DNA from: an uncultured Clostridiaceae bacterium
Lineage (GTDB): Bacteria; Bacillota; Clostridia; Lachnospirales; Lachnospiraceae
Assembly (NCBI GenBank): GCA_902477765.1
Contig: CABSIM010000002.1
Location: forward strand, 59,335 to 123,334
DNA length: 64,000 bases
Reading direction: 5' to 3'
The notes beneath the pieces are model-generated. The model had not been told where the DNA came from, searched no databases, and saw only the letters and a program-made list of their open reading frames with translations. Shown here one piece after another: positions 56,873 to 64,000 of the stretch. The position numbers and the translations under genes are program-made. Position 1 is the first letter of the stretch; each line of letters begins with the position of its first letter.

Positions 56873-58426
56873 ATGAAAAAATCCAAGAAAATCCTGGCAC
56901 TGGGCCTCTGTGTGTGCCTGATGGCGGCACAGGCGGTGCAGACCGTACAGGCCGCATATATACAGCCGCTGGAAACGGCACAGCAGGCAGGTGTTTACGG
57001 AGTTTACGGCACGACAGCGGAGTTTTCCCAGGAAGGCCCCGGAGAGACAGGAAACGGAACCCAGAGCCAGAACACCCAGAGTTCCGTCTCACAGAGTGAA
57101 CCGGGTGCGGCCCAGAATCAGACCGCCGGTCAGAACGGAGCAATACAGGAAGCGCCCGGAAGCGGAGTGAACCAGGGAACCGGTACTGCGCTGGAACCGG
57201 GCAGCGCAGAAACCCAGACCACCGGAAGCCTGCCGTCATCAGGTACCTACAGCACCAAAAATCAGGATGCTGCGGGAACCCAGACGGGAAGCGCTTCACA
57301 GGCAGCGCAGGAAGCGGCTGCCCAGATTGCGGTTCCGGCTGTTTCCGCAGAGGCAGCCATTCTGTACGATGTGACCCATGACAAGGTGCTTTTTGAGAAA
57401 AATGCGGATGAAAAACTGTATCCCGCCAGTATCACGAAACTCATGACGGCGCTGGTGGTTCTGGAGCATGCGTCCATGGATGAGACCGTTACATTTTCCA
57501 AGTCCGCAGTCACCAATCTGGAATCCGGAGCGGTCACACTGGGAGTAACGGAAGGCGACCAGATTTCCGTGAAGGACTGTATGTACGGACTGCTGCTGAA
57601 ATCGGCCAATGAAGTGGCCAACGGCCTGGCCGAGCATGTGGCCGGAAGTGTTTCCGCCTTTGCCGCCATGATGAATGAAAAGGCCAGGGCGCTGGGATGC
57701 ACAGGCACCAATTTTGTAAATCCCAACGGACTGAACGATCCGAATCACTATACCACCTGCCGGGATATGGCAAAAGTTTCCGCGGCTGCCTTTGCCAATG
57801 AAACCATCTGCCAGATTTCCTCCACCATGAGTTATCAGTTCCCGGCCACAAAAAAAGTGAATCAGGTGAGGACCCTGACTCCGGGCCACAAGATGTTATA
57901 TCCTACCGACTCCAGATATTATGAAGGAATTGTGGGAGGAAAAACAGGATATACTTCTCTTGCGGGAAATACCCTTGTGACCTGTACGGAACGGGACGGT
58001 GTCCGCCTGATTGCCGTGGTCATGAAAGCCCAGAGCACCCACTATACAGATACCAAGGCAATCCTCGATTACGGATATGCCCTCAATGCCGCAGGAGCTG
58101 TCGGCGGAACCGGCAGGAATCACTGGGTGCAGGACGGAACCGTATGGCACTTTGAACTGGCAGACGGCACCAGACTGAAAAACGGCCGTTATACCATCGA
58201 CGATGCGGAATTCATCTTTGATGCTTCCGGCAATATGCTGACCGGGTGGCAGTGCATCAACGGAAACTGGTATTTCATGGAAAGCAGCGGCATTCTGGTG
58301 AAGAATGACTGGAGACAGGATCAGAACAAATGGTTTTACCTGGGAAGCGACGGGGCCATTGTAAAGAATGCGGTAATTGACGGCCAGTACGTTGTGGGAG
58401 AAGACGGGGCCTGGATACAGAACTGA
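56873..58426 (+). CDS. D-alanyl-D-alanine carboxypeptidase with linker and cell-wall-binding repeats
   Basis: Secreted S11-family penicillin-binding protein of 517 residues that trims the terminal D-Ala of peptidoglycan. After a signal peptide (about 1-28) comes a low-complexity Gln/Ser/Gly/Thr-rich linker (about 50-150). The catalytic triad of motifs is S186-I-T-K189, S244-A-N246 and K357-T-G359. From about residue 417 the sequence consists of Trp/Tyr/Gly-rich repeats (TGWQCINGNWYFME, NKWFYLGSDGAIVKN) of the choline-binding/glucan-binding type. The usual C-terminal amphipathic membrane anchor of DacA proteins is absent, so attachment probably occurs through the repeats. Confidence 0.92.
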   Translation: MKKSKKILALGLCVCLMAAQAVQTVQAAYIQPLETAQQAGVYGVYGTTAEFSQEGPGETGNGTQSQNTQSSVSQSEPGAAQNQTAGQNGAIQEAPGSGVNQGTGTALEPGSAETQTTGSLPSSGTYSTKNQDAAGTQTGSASQAAQEAAAQIAVPAVSAEAAILYDVTHDKVLFEKNADEKLYPASITKLMTALVVLEHASMDETVTFSKSAVTNLESGAVTLGVTEGDQISVKDCMYGLLLKSANEVANGLAEHVAGSVSAFAAMMNEKARALGCTGTNFVNPNGLNDPNHYTTCRDMAKVSAAAFANETICQISSTMSYQFPATKKVNQVRTLTPGHKMLYPTDSRYYEGIVGGKTGYTSLAGNTLVTCTERDGVRLIAVVMKAQSTHYTDTKAILDYGYALNAAGAVGGTGRNHWVQDGTVWHFELADGTRLKNGRYTIDDAEFIFDASGNMLTGWQCINGNWYFMESSGILVKNDWRQDQNKWFYLGSDGAIVKNAVIDGQYVVGEDGAWIQN

Positions 58427-58455
58427 CAGAAATCATCAGGAAGGGAGAACAGAAT

Positions 58456-58659
58456 ATGAGTGCAGCATTTCAGGTGATGCAGAATTTATATGAAAACAGG
58501 AAAACAGGAGAAAAGGCAGTGGGCTGTACCGTCATGGTCAGCGGAGACTTCCAGAAACTTCTGGACCGGATCATGAAAAAACATCCGGAATATAAAGACT
58601 ATTCCGAGGTGATGGGCGCCATCGTCCAGAGAGGCGTTGCAGAACTCAGCAGGGAGTGA
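58456..58659 (+). CDS. Small hypothetical protein
   Basis: Unrecognised protein of 67 residues, probably cytosolic and largely helical, with the segment FQKLLDRIMKKHPEYKDYSEV in the middle. AAGGGAG lies about 9 bases before ATG 58456. It sits 29 bases after the carboxypeptidase gene and 16 bases before the phosphoesterase start, so it is likely part of the same transcript. I know no family for it and assign no function. The spacing and ribosome site argue that it is real. Confidence 0.7.
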   Translation: MSAAFQVMQNLYENRKTGEKAVGCTVMVSGDFQKLLDRIMKKHPEYKDYSEVMGAIVQRGVAELSRE

Positions 58660-58675
58660 CCGGGAGGAACAGAAA

Positions 58676-59530
58676 TTGAATGTTTTCCATGGAATTGCGG
58701 CAGGGACGGCAGCAGCAGCCGGTCTCTGCCTGCTTCGTTCCGAGTATGAGAAAAACCAGCTTTCCACGGAAATGTTTGAAATCCGTTCTCCCAAGATCAG
58801 AGGAGAAGGAAAAACCCTGGTATTTCTTTCGGATCTTCACAGCAAGGAATTCGGAGACAACAACAGGCGTCTGATTGAAGCGGTCAGACAGGCTGCACCC
58901 GATGCCATTCTGGCAGGCGGGGATATGATGATAAGCAGAAACGGAGCCGATGTGTCCGTTCCGCTGCGGCTCCTGAAAGAACTTTCCGGCATCGCTCCTG
59001 TCTACTGCGGGGAAGGAAATCATGAAAGCCGGATGAAGTGGAAGCCGGAAGTATACGGTGATCTTTACACCAGATACCGGGAAGCGGCGGAACATACAGG
59101 AGCAGTCTGGCTGGCGGACAGCCATGCGGACCTGGGAACGGATCTGACGATTTACGGGCTCAGGCTGGCGGAATCTCTTTACCGGCCGGGATATCCGGAA
59201 ATGGATCATGCCTACGTTGCCAGACATCTGGGGAAACCGGATCCGGACAGATTTTCCGTGCTGCTGGCTCATTCCCCGATGTTTTTCGAAAATTATGAGG
59301 CATGGGGAGCTGATCTTACCCTGGCAGGACATTTCCACGGAGGCACGATCCGGCTGCCGGTACTGGGCGGCGTCATGACTCCCCAGTATCAGTTCTTTTA
59401 TCCCCGGTGCGCCGGTGCCTTTGAAAAGAATGGCCGCCGCATGATCGTGAGCCGGGGACTGGGAACCCATTCAATCAACATACGTCTCTGGAACAAACCA
59501 CAAGTTGTAGTGGTTAAAATTCTGAAATAA
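58676..59530 (+). CDS. Membrane-anchored metallophosphoesterase
   Basis: Calcineurin-like phosphoesterase of 284 residues. The start is TTG 58676, supported by GGGAGG 8 bases upstream; an ATG at 58637 lies inside the previous gene without a site. A short hydrophobic N-terminus (FHGIAAGTAAAAGLCLL) may anchor it. Metal motifs: FLSDLHSKEFG (D and H), LAGGDMM (D), GEGNHESR (N, H), then LAHSP and LAGHFHGG (His residues). Such YaeI/YkuE-like enzymes can act on phosphodiesters or lipid headgroups; the substrate is unknown. Confidence 0.85.
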   Translation: MNVFHGIAAGTAAAAGLCLLRSEYEKNQLSTEMFEIRSPKIRGEGKTLVFLSDLHSKEFGDNNRRLIEAVRQAAPDAILAGGDMMISRNGADVSVPLRLLKELSGIAPVYCGEGNHESRMKWKPEVYGDLYTRYREAAEHTGAVWLADSHADLGTDLTIYGLRLAESLYRPGYPEMDHAYVARHLGKPDPDRFSVLLAHSPMFFENYEAWGADLTLAGHFHGGTIRLPVLGGVMTPQYQFFYPRCAGAFEKNGRRMIVSRGLGTHSINIRLWNKPQVVVVKILK

Positions 59531-59544
59531 ACTATATTTTGTTA
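59529..59544. promoter_or_regulatory. NrdR-box-like sequence
   Basis: AAACTATATTTTGTTA matches 12 of 16 positions of the NrdR consensus ACACWATATATWGTGT. It lies just before the -35 of the scpAB-nrdDG promoter. NrdR sites normally occur in pairs; the second here would be weak (around 59568-59583). Confidence 0.35.
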
Positions 59545-59550
59545 AAAGTC

Positions 59551-59579
59551 TTTACAGAAAAGATAAAATCTGATATACT
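59551..59579 (+). promoter_or_regulatory. Promoter of scpA-scpB-nrdD-nrdG
   Basis: TTTACA (59551-59556), 17-base spacer, TATACT (59574-59579) with TGA before it (extended -10). The start point is near 59586. Confidence 0.75.
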
Positions 59580-59595
59580 CTGGAAAGATGCGCGG

Positions 59596-59617
59596 AAAGG
59601 GGCTTCGGCCTCTTTTT
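59596..59617 (+). terminator. Leader hairpin with UUCG loop before scpA
   Basis: AAAGGGGC-TTCG-GCCTCTTT: 8 base pairs (one G-U) closed by the very stable UUCG tetraloop, followed by only two further T. It lies about 10 bases after the predicted start point, so it could terminate upstream read-through, act as a weak attenuator, or protect the 5' end. Confidence 0.45.
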
Positions 59618-59664
59618 GCGTTCCGGAATCAGAACGGCAGACAACATGGCTTTGAGGTGTGGAC

Positions 59665-60453
59665 ATGGAACTTCGGTACAAGCTGGAAACTTTTGAGGGG
59701 CCTCTGGACCTGCTCCTTCATCTGATTGAAAAGAATAAAGTCAGTATTTATGATATTCCCATTGCGGAAATCACGGATCAGTACCTGGAATATGTGAGCG
59801 GGATGAAAGAAGAATCTCTGGATGTGGTCAGCGAGTTTCTGGTGATGGCTGCGACACTTCTGGATATCAAAGCCAGAATGCTTCTTCCGAAAGAGGTCAG
59901 TGAAGAAGGAGAAGAGGAAGATCCCAGGGCAGAACTGGTGGCCCGCCTTCTGGAATACAAGACATATAAATACATGTCCATGGAACTCAGAGATCTGGAA
60001 ATTCAGGCAGATACGGTATTCTATAAGGAGCCGACCATTCCGCGGGAAGTCCTGAAATATGAGCAGCCGGTGGATCTGGACAGCCTTCTGGAGGGAGTTA
60101 CTCTGGTACGGCTGAAAAAGATCTTTGATTCGGTCATGAAACGGCAGCAGGACAAGATTGATCCGGTAAGGAGTTCTTTCGGAACCATAAGAAAAGAACC
60201 GGTGAGCCTGGAAGAAAAAATTTCTTCGGTCATGGGGTATGCCAGAAAGCACAGAAAATTCAGCTTCCGGGGCATGCTGGAAAAGCAGCCTGACAGAACG
60301 GAACTGGTGGTAACGTTTCTGGCCCTTCTGGAGCTTATGAAAATCGGGAAGATTCATCTGACCCAGGAACATCTTTTTGATGATATGTATATCGAAACTC
60401 TGGAACCGGAAGGGGAAGAGGAAGAAATCACCGTGGATGTGGAGGAAATCTGA
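59665..60453 (+). CDS. scpA: Segregation and condensation protein A
   Basis: Kleisin subunit of 262 residues that bridges the SMC heads in the chromosome condensation complex. The N-terminal block LRYKLETFEGPLDLLLHLI is diagnostic, with LLHLIEKNKVSIYDIPIAEI after it. The middle is acidic, and the C-terminal winged helix ends with FLALLELMKIGKIHLTQEH. ATG 59665 follows GAGGTG with about 5 bases; a GTG at 59659 is an alternative that adds two residues. The stop shares one base with the start of scpB. Confidence 0.94.
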   Translation: MELRYKLETFEGPLDLLLHLIEKNKVSIYDIPIAEITDQYLEYVSGMKEESLDVVSEFLVMAATLLDIKARMLLPKEVSEEGEEEDPRAELVARLLEYKTYKYMSMELRDLEIQADTVFYKEPTIPREVLKYEQPVDLDSLLEGVTLVRLKKIFDSVMKRQQDKIDPVRSSFGTIRKEPVSLEEKISSVMGYARKHRKFSFRGMLEKQPDRTELVVTFLALLELMKIGKIHLTQEHLFDDMYIETLEPEGEEEEITVDVEEI

Positions 60454-61241
60454 TGCAGACAGAGGAGTTGAGAAAGCAGGAAGCTGTGGTGGAAGCCGTG
60501 CTTTTTGCCATGGGCCGGTCCGTGGAGATCCGGCAGCTGGCCGCAGCGCTGGAGACCGGTGAGAAGGAAGCCGAAGCAGCGGCGGAACGTCTCAGAGAAC
60601 GGTATGAGGCAGAAGAAAGCGGGATCCAGGTGGTACGGCTGGAGGACAGTTATCAGATGTGCACCAGATCCCGGTATTACGGAAATCTGATCCGTGTGGC
60701 GTCAACGCCCAAAAAGCAGGTGCTTACCGATGTGGTGCTGGAGACTCTGGCCATTATCGCCTATAAACAGCCGGTGACCAAAGCCGACATTGAAAAAATC
60801 CGCGGGGTGAAATCAGACCATGCGGTGAACCGGCTCATTGAATATGATCTGGTCTATGAAGCAGGAAGACTGGATGCACCCGGCCGTCCGTCGCTGTTTG
60901 CCACCACGGAGGAATTTCTGAGACGGTTCGGCGTGGGTTCCACAGGGGATCTCCCGGAAATGGATCTGGAGAAAAAAGAGGAAATCCGCACGGAAGTGGA
61001 GGAAGAACTGAATCTGAAACTGGACCCGGAGGGAAATCTGCAGGAAGAGGCGGATACGGAAGTTTCCGGAGAGGCGGATACCGTCGGCGCATATGCGGGA
61101 CCAGACGGCTCTGCAGGGGAAGACACAGAAAAAGAAGACACAGAAGATACAGGCACGGAAGATACGGATAAAAAAGAGACAGGTACAGAAGATAGAGATA
61201 CGGATACAGAAAGGAAACAGGAGGAAGAAACGTACCGATGA
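60453..61241 (+). CDS. scpB: Segregation and condensation protein B, with an acidic tail
   Basis: Second accessory subunit of SMC, 262 residues. Two winged-helix domains fill about residues 1-180, with the diagnostic LTDVVLETLAIIAYKQPVTK, EKIRGVKSDHAVNRLIE and GRPSLFATTEEFLRRFG. Typical ScpB ends near residue 190-200; here an extra tail of about 65 residues is almost only Glu, Asp, Thr, Lys and Gly (for example EDTEKEDTEDTGTEDTD). The DNA of the tail is an imperfect repeat of a GAAGAYACRG unit. The start shares a base with scpA; the stop overlaps nrdD by 4 bases. Confidence 0.93.
   Translation: MQTEELRKQEAVVEAVLFAMGRSVEIRQLAAALETGEKEAEAAAERLRERYEAEESGIQVVRLEDSYQMCTRSRYYGNLIRVASTPKKQVLTDVVLETLAIIAYKQPVTKADIEKIRGVKSDHAVNRLIEYDLVYEAGRLDAPGRPSLFATTEEFLRRFGVGSTGDLPEMDLEKKEEIRTEVEEELNLKLDPEGNLQEEADTEVSGEADTVGAYAGPDGSAGEDTEKEDTEDTGTEDTDKKETGTEDRDTDTERKQEEETYR
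61120..61220 (+). repeat. Imperfect short repeats encoding the ScpB tail
   Basis: Repeated units of the kind GAAGACACAGA or GAAGATACGGA, many in register, giving Glu-Asp-Thr rich protein. The pattern suggests expansion by slippage and possible length variation between strains. Confidence 0.6.
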
Positions 61242-63370
61242 AATGTGAGGATATCAAAGTAATAAAGAAGGACGGCACCAGAGAAGACTTCAATGTACAG
61301 AAAGTGGTGGTGGCTGTCAATAAATCCGCCAACCGGGCCATGATTACGTTTTCACGGGCAGAAACCAATTTTATCTGCCAGTTTGTGGAGGAAAAGGCAG
61401 AGGAACTGGATGTGCCGGAAATTCCCATTGCCCAGATGCACAACATTGTGGAAGGGGCCCTGGAAAGGGTCAATCCGCTGGTGGCAAAAAGCTACCGGGA
61501 TTACCGGAATTACAAACAGGATTTTGTGCGGATGCTGGATGATGTGTATAAAAAGAGTCAGTCCATCATGTACATCGGGGACAAGGAAAACAGCAATACG
61601 GACAGCGCCCTGGTGTCCACCAAGCGGAGTCTGATTTTCAATGAGCTGAATAAATCCCTGTACCAGAAATTTTTCATGACCGTAGAAGAACTGCAGGCAT
61701 GCCGGGACGGATATCTCTACATTCATGACATGTCCGCCAGACGGGACACCATGAACTGCTGTCTGTTTGACGTCAATGCGGTTCTCACCGGCGGCTTCGA
61801 GATGGGAAATCTCTGGTATAACGAGCCCAAGACCCTGGACGTGGCTTTTGATGTCATCGGCGACATTGTTCTCAGCGCTGCCAGTCAGCAGTACGGCGGC
61901 TTTACGGTTCCCAGTGTGGAAAATATCCTGGCGCCCTATGCGGAAAAGTCCTATGAAAAAAACATCAGGAAATACATGGATCTGGGCATCGGCAAAGAAA
62001 AGGCAGAGGAGATTGCCTGGCATGATGTGGAGAGAGAGATGGAACAGGGATTCCAGGGCTGGGAATACAAGTTCAACTCCGTGTCATCCAGCCGCGGGGA
62101 TTATCCGTTTATTACCATGACCGCAGGCACCGGTACCAGCCGGTTTGCAAAAATGGCTACCATTACCATGCTGAACGTCAGAAGAAAGGGACAGGGAAAG
62201 GACGGACATAAAAAGCCGGTTCTGTTTCCGAAAATTGTCTTTCTGTATGATGAAAAGCTTCACGGGCCTGGCGGAGAGCTGGAAGACGTGTTTGAGGCAG
62301 GCATCGAGTGCTCTTCCAAAACCATGTATCCGGACTGGCTTTCCCTGACCGGAGAAGGTTATATTGCCAGCATGTATAAAAAATACGGGAAAATCATAAG
62401 TCCCATGGGCTGCAGGGCGTTTCTGTCTCCCTGGTATGTGCGGGGAGGAATGGAGCCGGCGGATGAAAAGGATGAGCCTGTCTTTGTGGGACGGTTCAAT
62501 ATCGGCGTCGTAAGCCTTCACCTGCCCATGATCCTGGCAAAGGCAAGGCAGGAAAGCCGGGATTTCTACGAAGTTCTGGACTATTATCTGGAACTGATCC
62601 GGAAGATCCACATCCGGACATATGCATACCTTGGGGAAATGAAGGCATCCACCAATCCGCTGGCTTACTGCGAAGGCGGTTTCTACGGCGGTCATCTGGG
62701 GCTGCATGACAAGATCAAGCCTCTTTTAAAGACCGCCACGGCTTCTTTCGGAATCACGGCTTTCAATGAACTGCAGCGGCTGTATAACGGAAAATCTCTG
62801 GTGGAAGACGGTGCATTTGCCCTGGATGTGCTGAAACATATCAATGAGAAGGTAAACCAGTTCAAGAAAGAAGACGGAAACCTGTATGCCATCTATGCGA
62901 CCCCGGCGGAGAATCTCTGCGGCCTTCAGGTAAAACAGTTCAGGGAAAAATATGGAATTGTGGAGAACGTATCCGACAGAGAATATGTCAGCAACGGATT
63001 TCACTGTCACGTGACAGAGGACATCACCCCCATTGAGAAACAGGATCTGGAATACAGGTTCTGGGAACTGTCCAACGGCGGAAAGATCCAGTATGTGAAA
63101 TATCCCATCAGTTATAATAAAGAAGCGATCCGTTCTCTGGTGCGCAGGGCCATGAAAATGGGATTTTATGAAGGCGTGAATCTGTCGCTGGCATACTGTG
63201 ACGACTGCGGCCATGAAGAACTGGATATGGATGTGTGCCCGGTATGCGGAAGCCGGAATCTTACCAAGATCGACAGAATGAACGGCTATCTCAGCTACTC
63301 CAGAGTCAAAGGGGATACCCGCCTCAATGACGCAAAAATGGCGGAGATTGCCGAGCGGAAAAGCATGTAA
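61238..63370 (+). CDS. nrdD: Anaerobic ribonucleoside-triphosphate reductase
   Basis: Class III glycyl-radical ribonucleotide reductase of 710 residues that makes dNTPs without oxygen. An ATP-cone (about 1-95) controls activity. The catalytic domain includes TMNCCLFDVNAVL and the central Cys region (GIECSSKTMYPDW). Near the end lie the zinc-site cysteines C654/C657 (CDDC) and C667/C670 (CPVC) and the radical Gly683 in RMNGYLSY. The last block differs slightly from the usual R-x-C-GYL, with Asn in place of Cys. The start overlaps the scpB stop (ATGA), so it depends on the scpAB transcript. nrdG follows after 21 bases. Confidence 0.96.
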   Translation: MKCEDIKVIKKDGTREDFNVQKVVVAVNKSANRAMITFSRAETNFICQFVEEKAEELDVPEIPIAQMHNIVEGALERVNPLVAKSYRDYRNYKQDFVRMLDDVYKKSQSIMYIGDKENSNTDSALVSTKRSLIFNELNKSLYQKFFMTVEELQACRDGYLYIHDMSARRDTMNCCLFDVNAVLTGGFEMGNLWYNEPKTLDVAFDVIGDIVLSAASQQYGGFTVPSVENILAPYAEKSYEKNIRKYMDLGIGKEKAEEIAWHDVEREMEQGFQGWEYKFNSVSSSRGDYPFITMTAGTGTSRFAKMATITMLNVRRKGQGKDGHKKPVLFPKIVFLYDEKLHGPGGELEDVFEAGIECSSKTMYPDWLSLTGEGYIASMYKKYGKIISPMGCRAFLSPWYVRGGMEPADEKDEPVFVGRFNIGVVSLHLPMILAKARQESRDFYEVLDYYLELIRKIHIRTYAYLGEMKASTNPLAYCEGGFYGGHLGLHDKIKPLLKTATASFGITAFNELQRLYNGKSLVEDGAFALDVLKHINEKVNQFKKEDGNLYAIYATPAENLCGLQVKQFREKYGIVENVSDREYVSNGFHCHVTEDITPIEKQDLEYRFWELSNGGKIQYVKYPISYNKEAIRSLVRRAMKMGFYEGVNLSLAYCDDCGHEELDMDVCPVCGSRNLTKIDRMNGYLSYSRVKGDTRLNDAKMAEIAERKSM

Positions 63371-63391
63371 AGGGCTGGAAAGGAGTCTGTG

Positions 63392-63880
63392 TTGCGTTAC
63401 CATAATATTACCAAGGATGATATGCTCAACGGAGATGGTCTCCGTACCGTCTTATGGGTGGCAGGATGCACCCATGGATGCAAAGGATGCCACAACCCGG
63501 TGACCTGGGATATTCAGGGAGGAATTCCTTTTGATGAAGCGGCCAGGGAGGAACTGTTTGAGGCTGTTTCCCGTCCTCACATGTCAGGGGTTACATTCAG
63601 CGGCGGAGATCCGCTGCATCCGGAAAACCGCCGGGAGATCGGAGAACTGATCCAGGAGATCCGGGAGCGGTTTCCGGAAAAAACCATCTGGCTTTATACC
63701 GGATTCACATGGGAAGAAATCCGGGATCTTCCGTTTATTGCCATGACAGATGTGGTGGTGGACGGAAAATTTGTGGAGGAACTGAAAGATGGAAGCCTCC
63801 ACTGGAAAGGAAGCTCCAACCAGCGGGTCATTGATGTGAAAAAAACCCTGGAAACCGGAAATGTGGTTCTTCACGACTGA
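63392..63880 (+). CDS. nrdG: Anaerobic ribonucleotide reductase activating protein
   Basis: Radical-SAM activase of 162 residues that generates the glycyl radical on NrdD. The cluster motif is CTHGCKGC, within VAGCTHGCKGCHNPVTWDI, followed by the AdoMet-side TFSGGDPLHPENR. I chose TTG 63392, which gives the common N-terminus MRYHNITKDDM and is 6 bases from AAAGGAG (63379-63385). A GTG at 63389 would add one residue but is only 3 bases from the site. It is the last gene of the operon. No clear terminator follows within the window. Confidence 0.95.
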   Translation: MRYHNITKDDMLNGDGLRTVLWVAGCTHGCKGCHNPVTWDIQGGIPFDEAAREELFEAVSRPHMSGVTFSGGDPLHPENRREIGELIQEIRERFPEKTIWLYTGFTWEEIRDLPFIAMTDVVVDGKFVEELKDGSLHWKGSSNQRVIDVKKTLETGNVVLHD

Positions 63881-63948
63881 GATCCGGACGGAAGAACAGC
63901 AGGAGAATAAAACCGGAACAGCAGAATAGTTCTTCGGGAAAACAGAAA

Positions 63949-64000
63949 GGGAGTGTCGCAAAATCATCAAAATAGATGATTGAGCGGCACTTCCGCTCGT
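63949..64000. mobile_element. Possible end of an insertion sequence
   Basis: GGGAGTGTCGCAAAATC (63949-63965) resembles the tips of some clostridial transposons as I remember them. It is followed by two back-to-back hairpins: AATCATC/GATGATT (63962-63981) and GAGCGG/CCGCTC (63982-63998). No transposase is visible because the window ends here, so the call is tentative. Confidence 0.3.

Overview
The window looks like chromosomal DNA of an anaerobic, spore-forming member of the Clostridia, most likely of the Lachnospiraceae type. Reasons: the core block xseA-xseB-ispA-dxs-tlyA-nadK-argR-recN-spoIVB is the standard clostridial order; sigG, spoIVB and a YlmC/YmxH gene are sporulation markers; nrdDG is the oxygen-sensitive ribonucleotide reductase; and the ribosome binding sites are strong AGGAGG types. 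Base composition is slightly GC-rich by eye and fairly even. Coding density is high, and no stretch without a gene reaches 300 bases. I see no rRNA, tRNA, CRISPR array, prophage or complete insertion sequence. The last 50 bases may be the tip of a mobile element.

Layout. 1-9117 (+): DNA repair, isoprenoid, NAD and arginine-regulation genes ending in recN and spoIVB. 9330-11681: an iron alcohol dehydrogenase (-) under a likely Rex site, a DUF2200 protein (+) and an XRE repressor (-). 11931-19191 (+): an M28-type peptidase followed by a complete oligopeptide ABC transporter. 19344-26596: sigG (-), a small orphan gene (+), coaX (-) facing coaBC (+), prfC, yqeY and a dipeptidase. 26667-31279 (+): membrane proteins, an amidohydrolase, a DUF1847 protein, ylmC, nrdR, yqeG and efp. 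31467-33831 (+): an ECF sigma factor with its putative anti-sigma factor, then N-acetylneuraminate lyase. 33918-35637: aroE (-) and aroK (+), divergent. 35741-41424 (+): ridA, a LysR regulator, two aminotransferases, a 2-hydroxyacid dehydrogenase and a MarR regulator. 41683-45325 (+): a DUF554 membrane protein and two tandem AbgB-like amidohydrolases behind a MarR-type operator. 45557-47458 (-): DAHP synthase and a cytidylate-kinase-like protein. 47645-51622 (+): metF, a separate methionine-synthase activation protein and metH. 51768-58659 (+): argS, an SNF2 helicase, a D-Ala-D-Ala carboxypeptidase and a small orphan gene. 58676-63880 (+): a phosphoesterase, then scpA-scpB-nrdD-nrdG.

How the genes fit together. 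Several groups make sense as units: peptide uptake and hydrolysis (M28 peptidase, Opp, PepV); CoA synthesis (coaX/coaBC); the shikimate route (aroE/aroK and DAHP synthase); methionine synthesis by a B12 enzyme split over two genes; amino acid to oxo acid to hydroxy acid conversion (two aminotransferases, dehydrogenase, RidA); and chromosome organisation joined to dNTP supply (scpAB-nrdDG, with NrdR encoded elsewhere in the window).

The most interesting material is regulatory. The DAHP synthase gene is preceded by a strong promoter, a 37-codon leader peptide with 7 Tyr and 4 Phe codons, and an intrinsic terminator: a complete ribosome-mediated attenuator of a kind not usually described for aromatic synthesis in Firmicutes. 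aroE and aroK appear to share one self-complementary -35 hexamer. The likely sigma-G promoter of spoIVB is nested in the terminator of the recN operon. The M28-opp operon has paired dyads over its promoter and a CodY-like box just inside its first gene.
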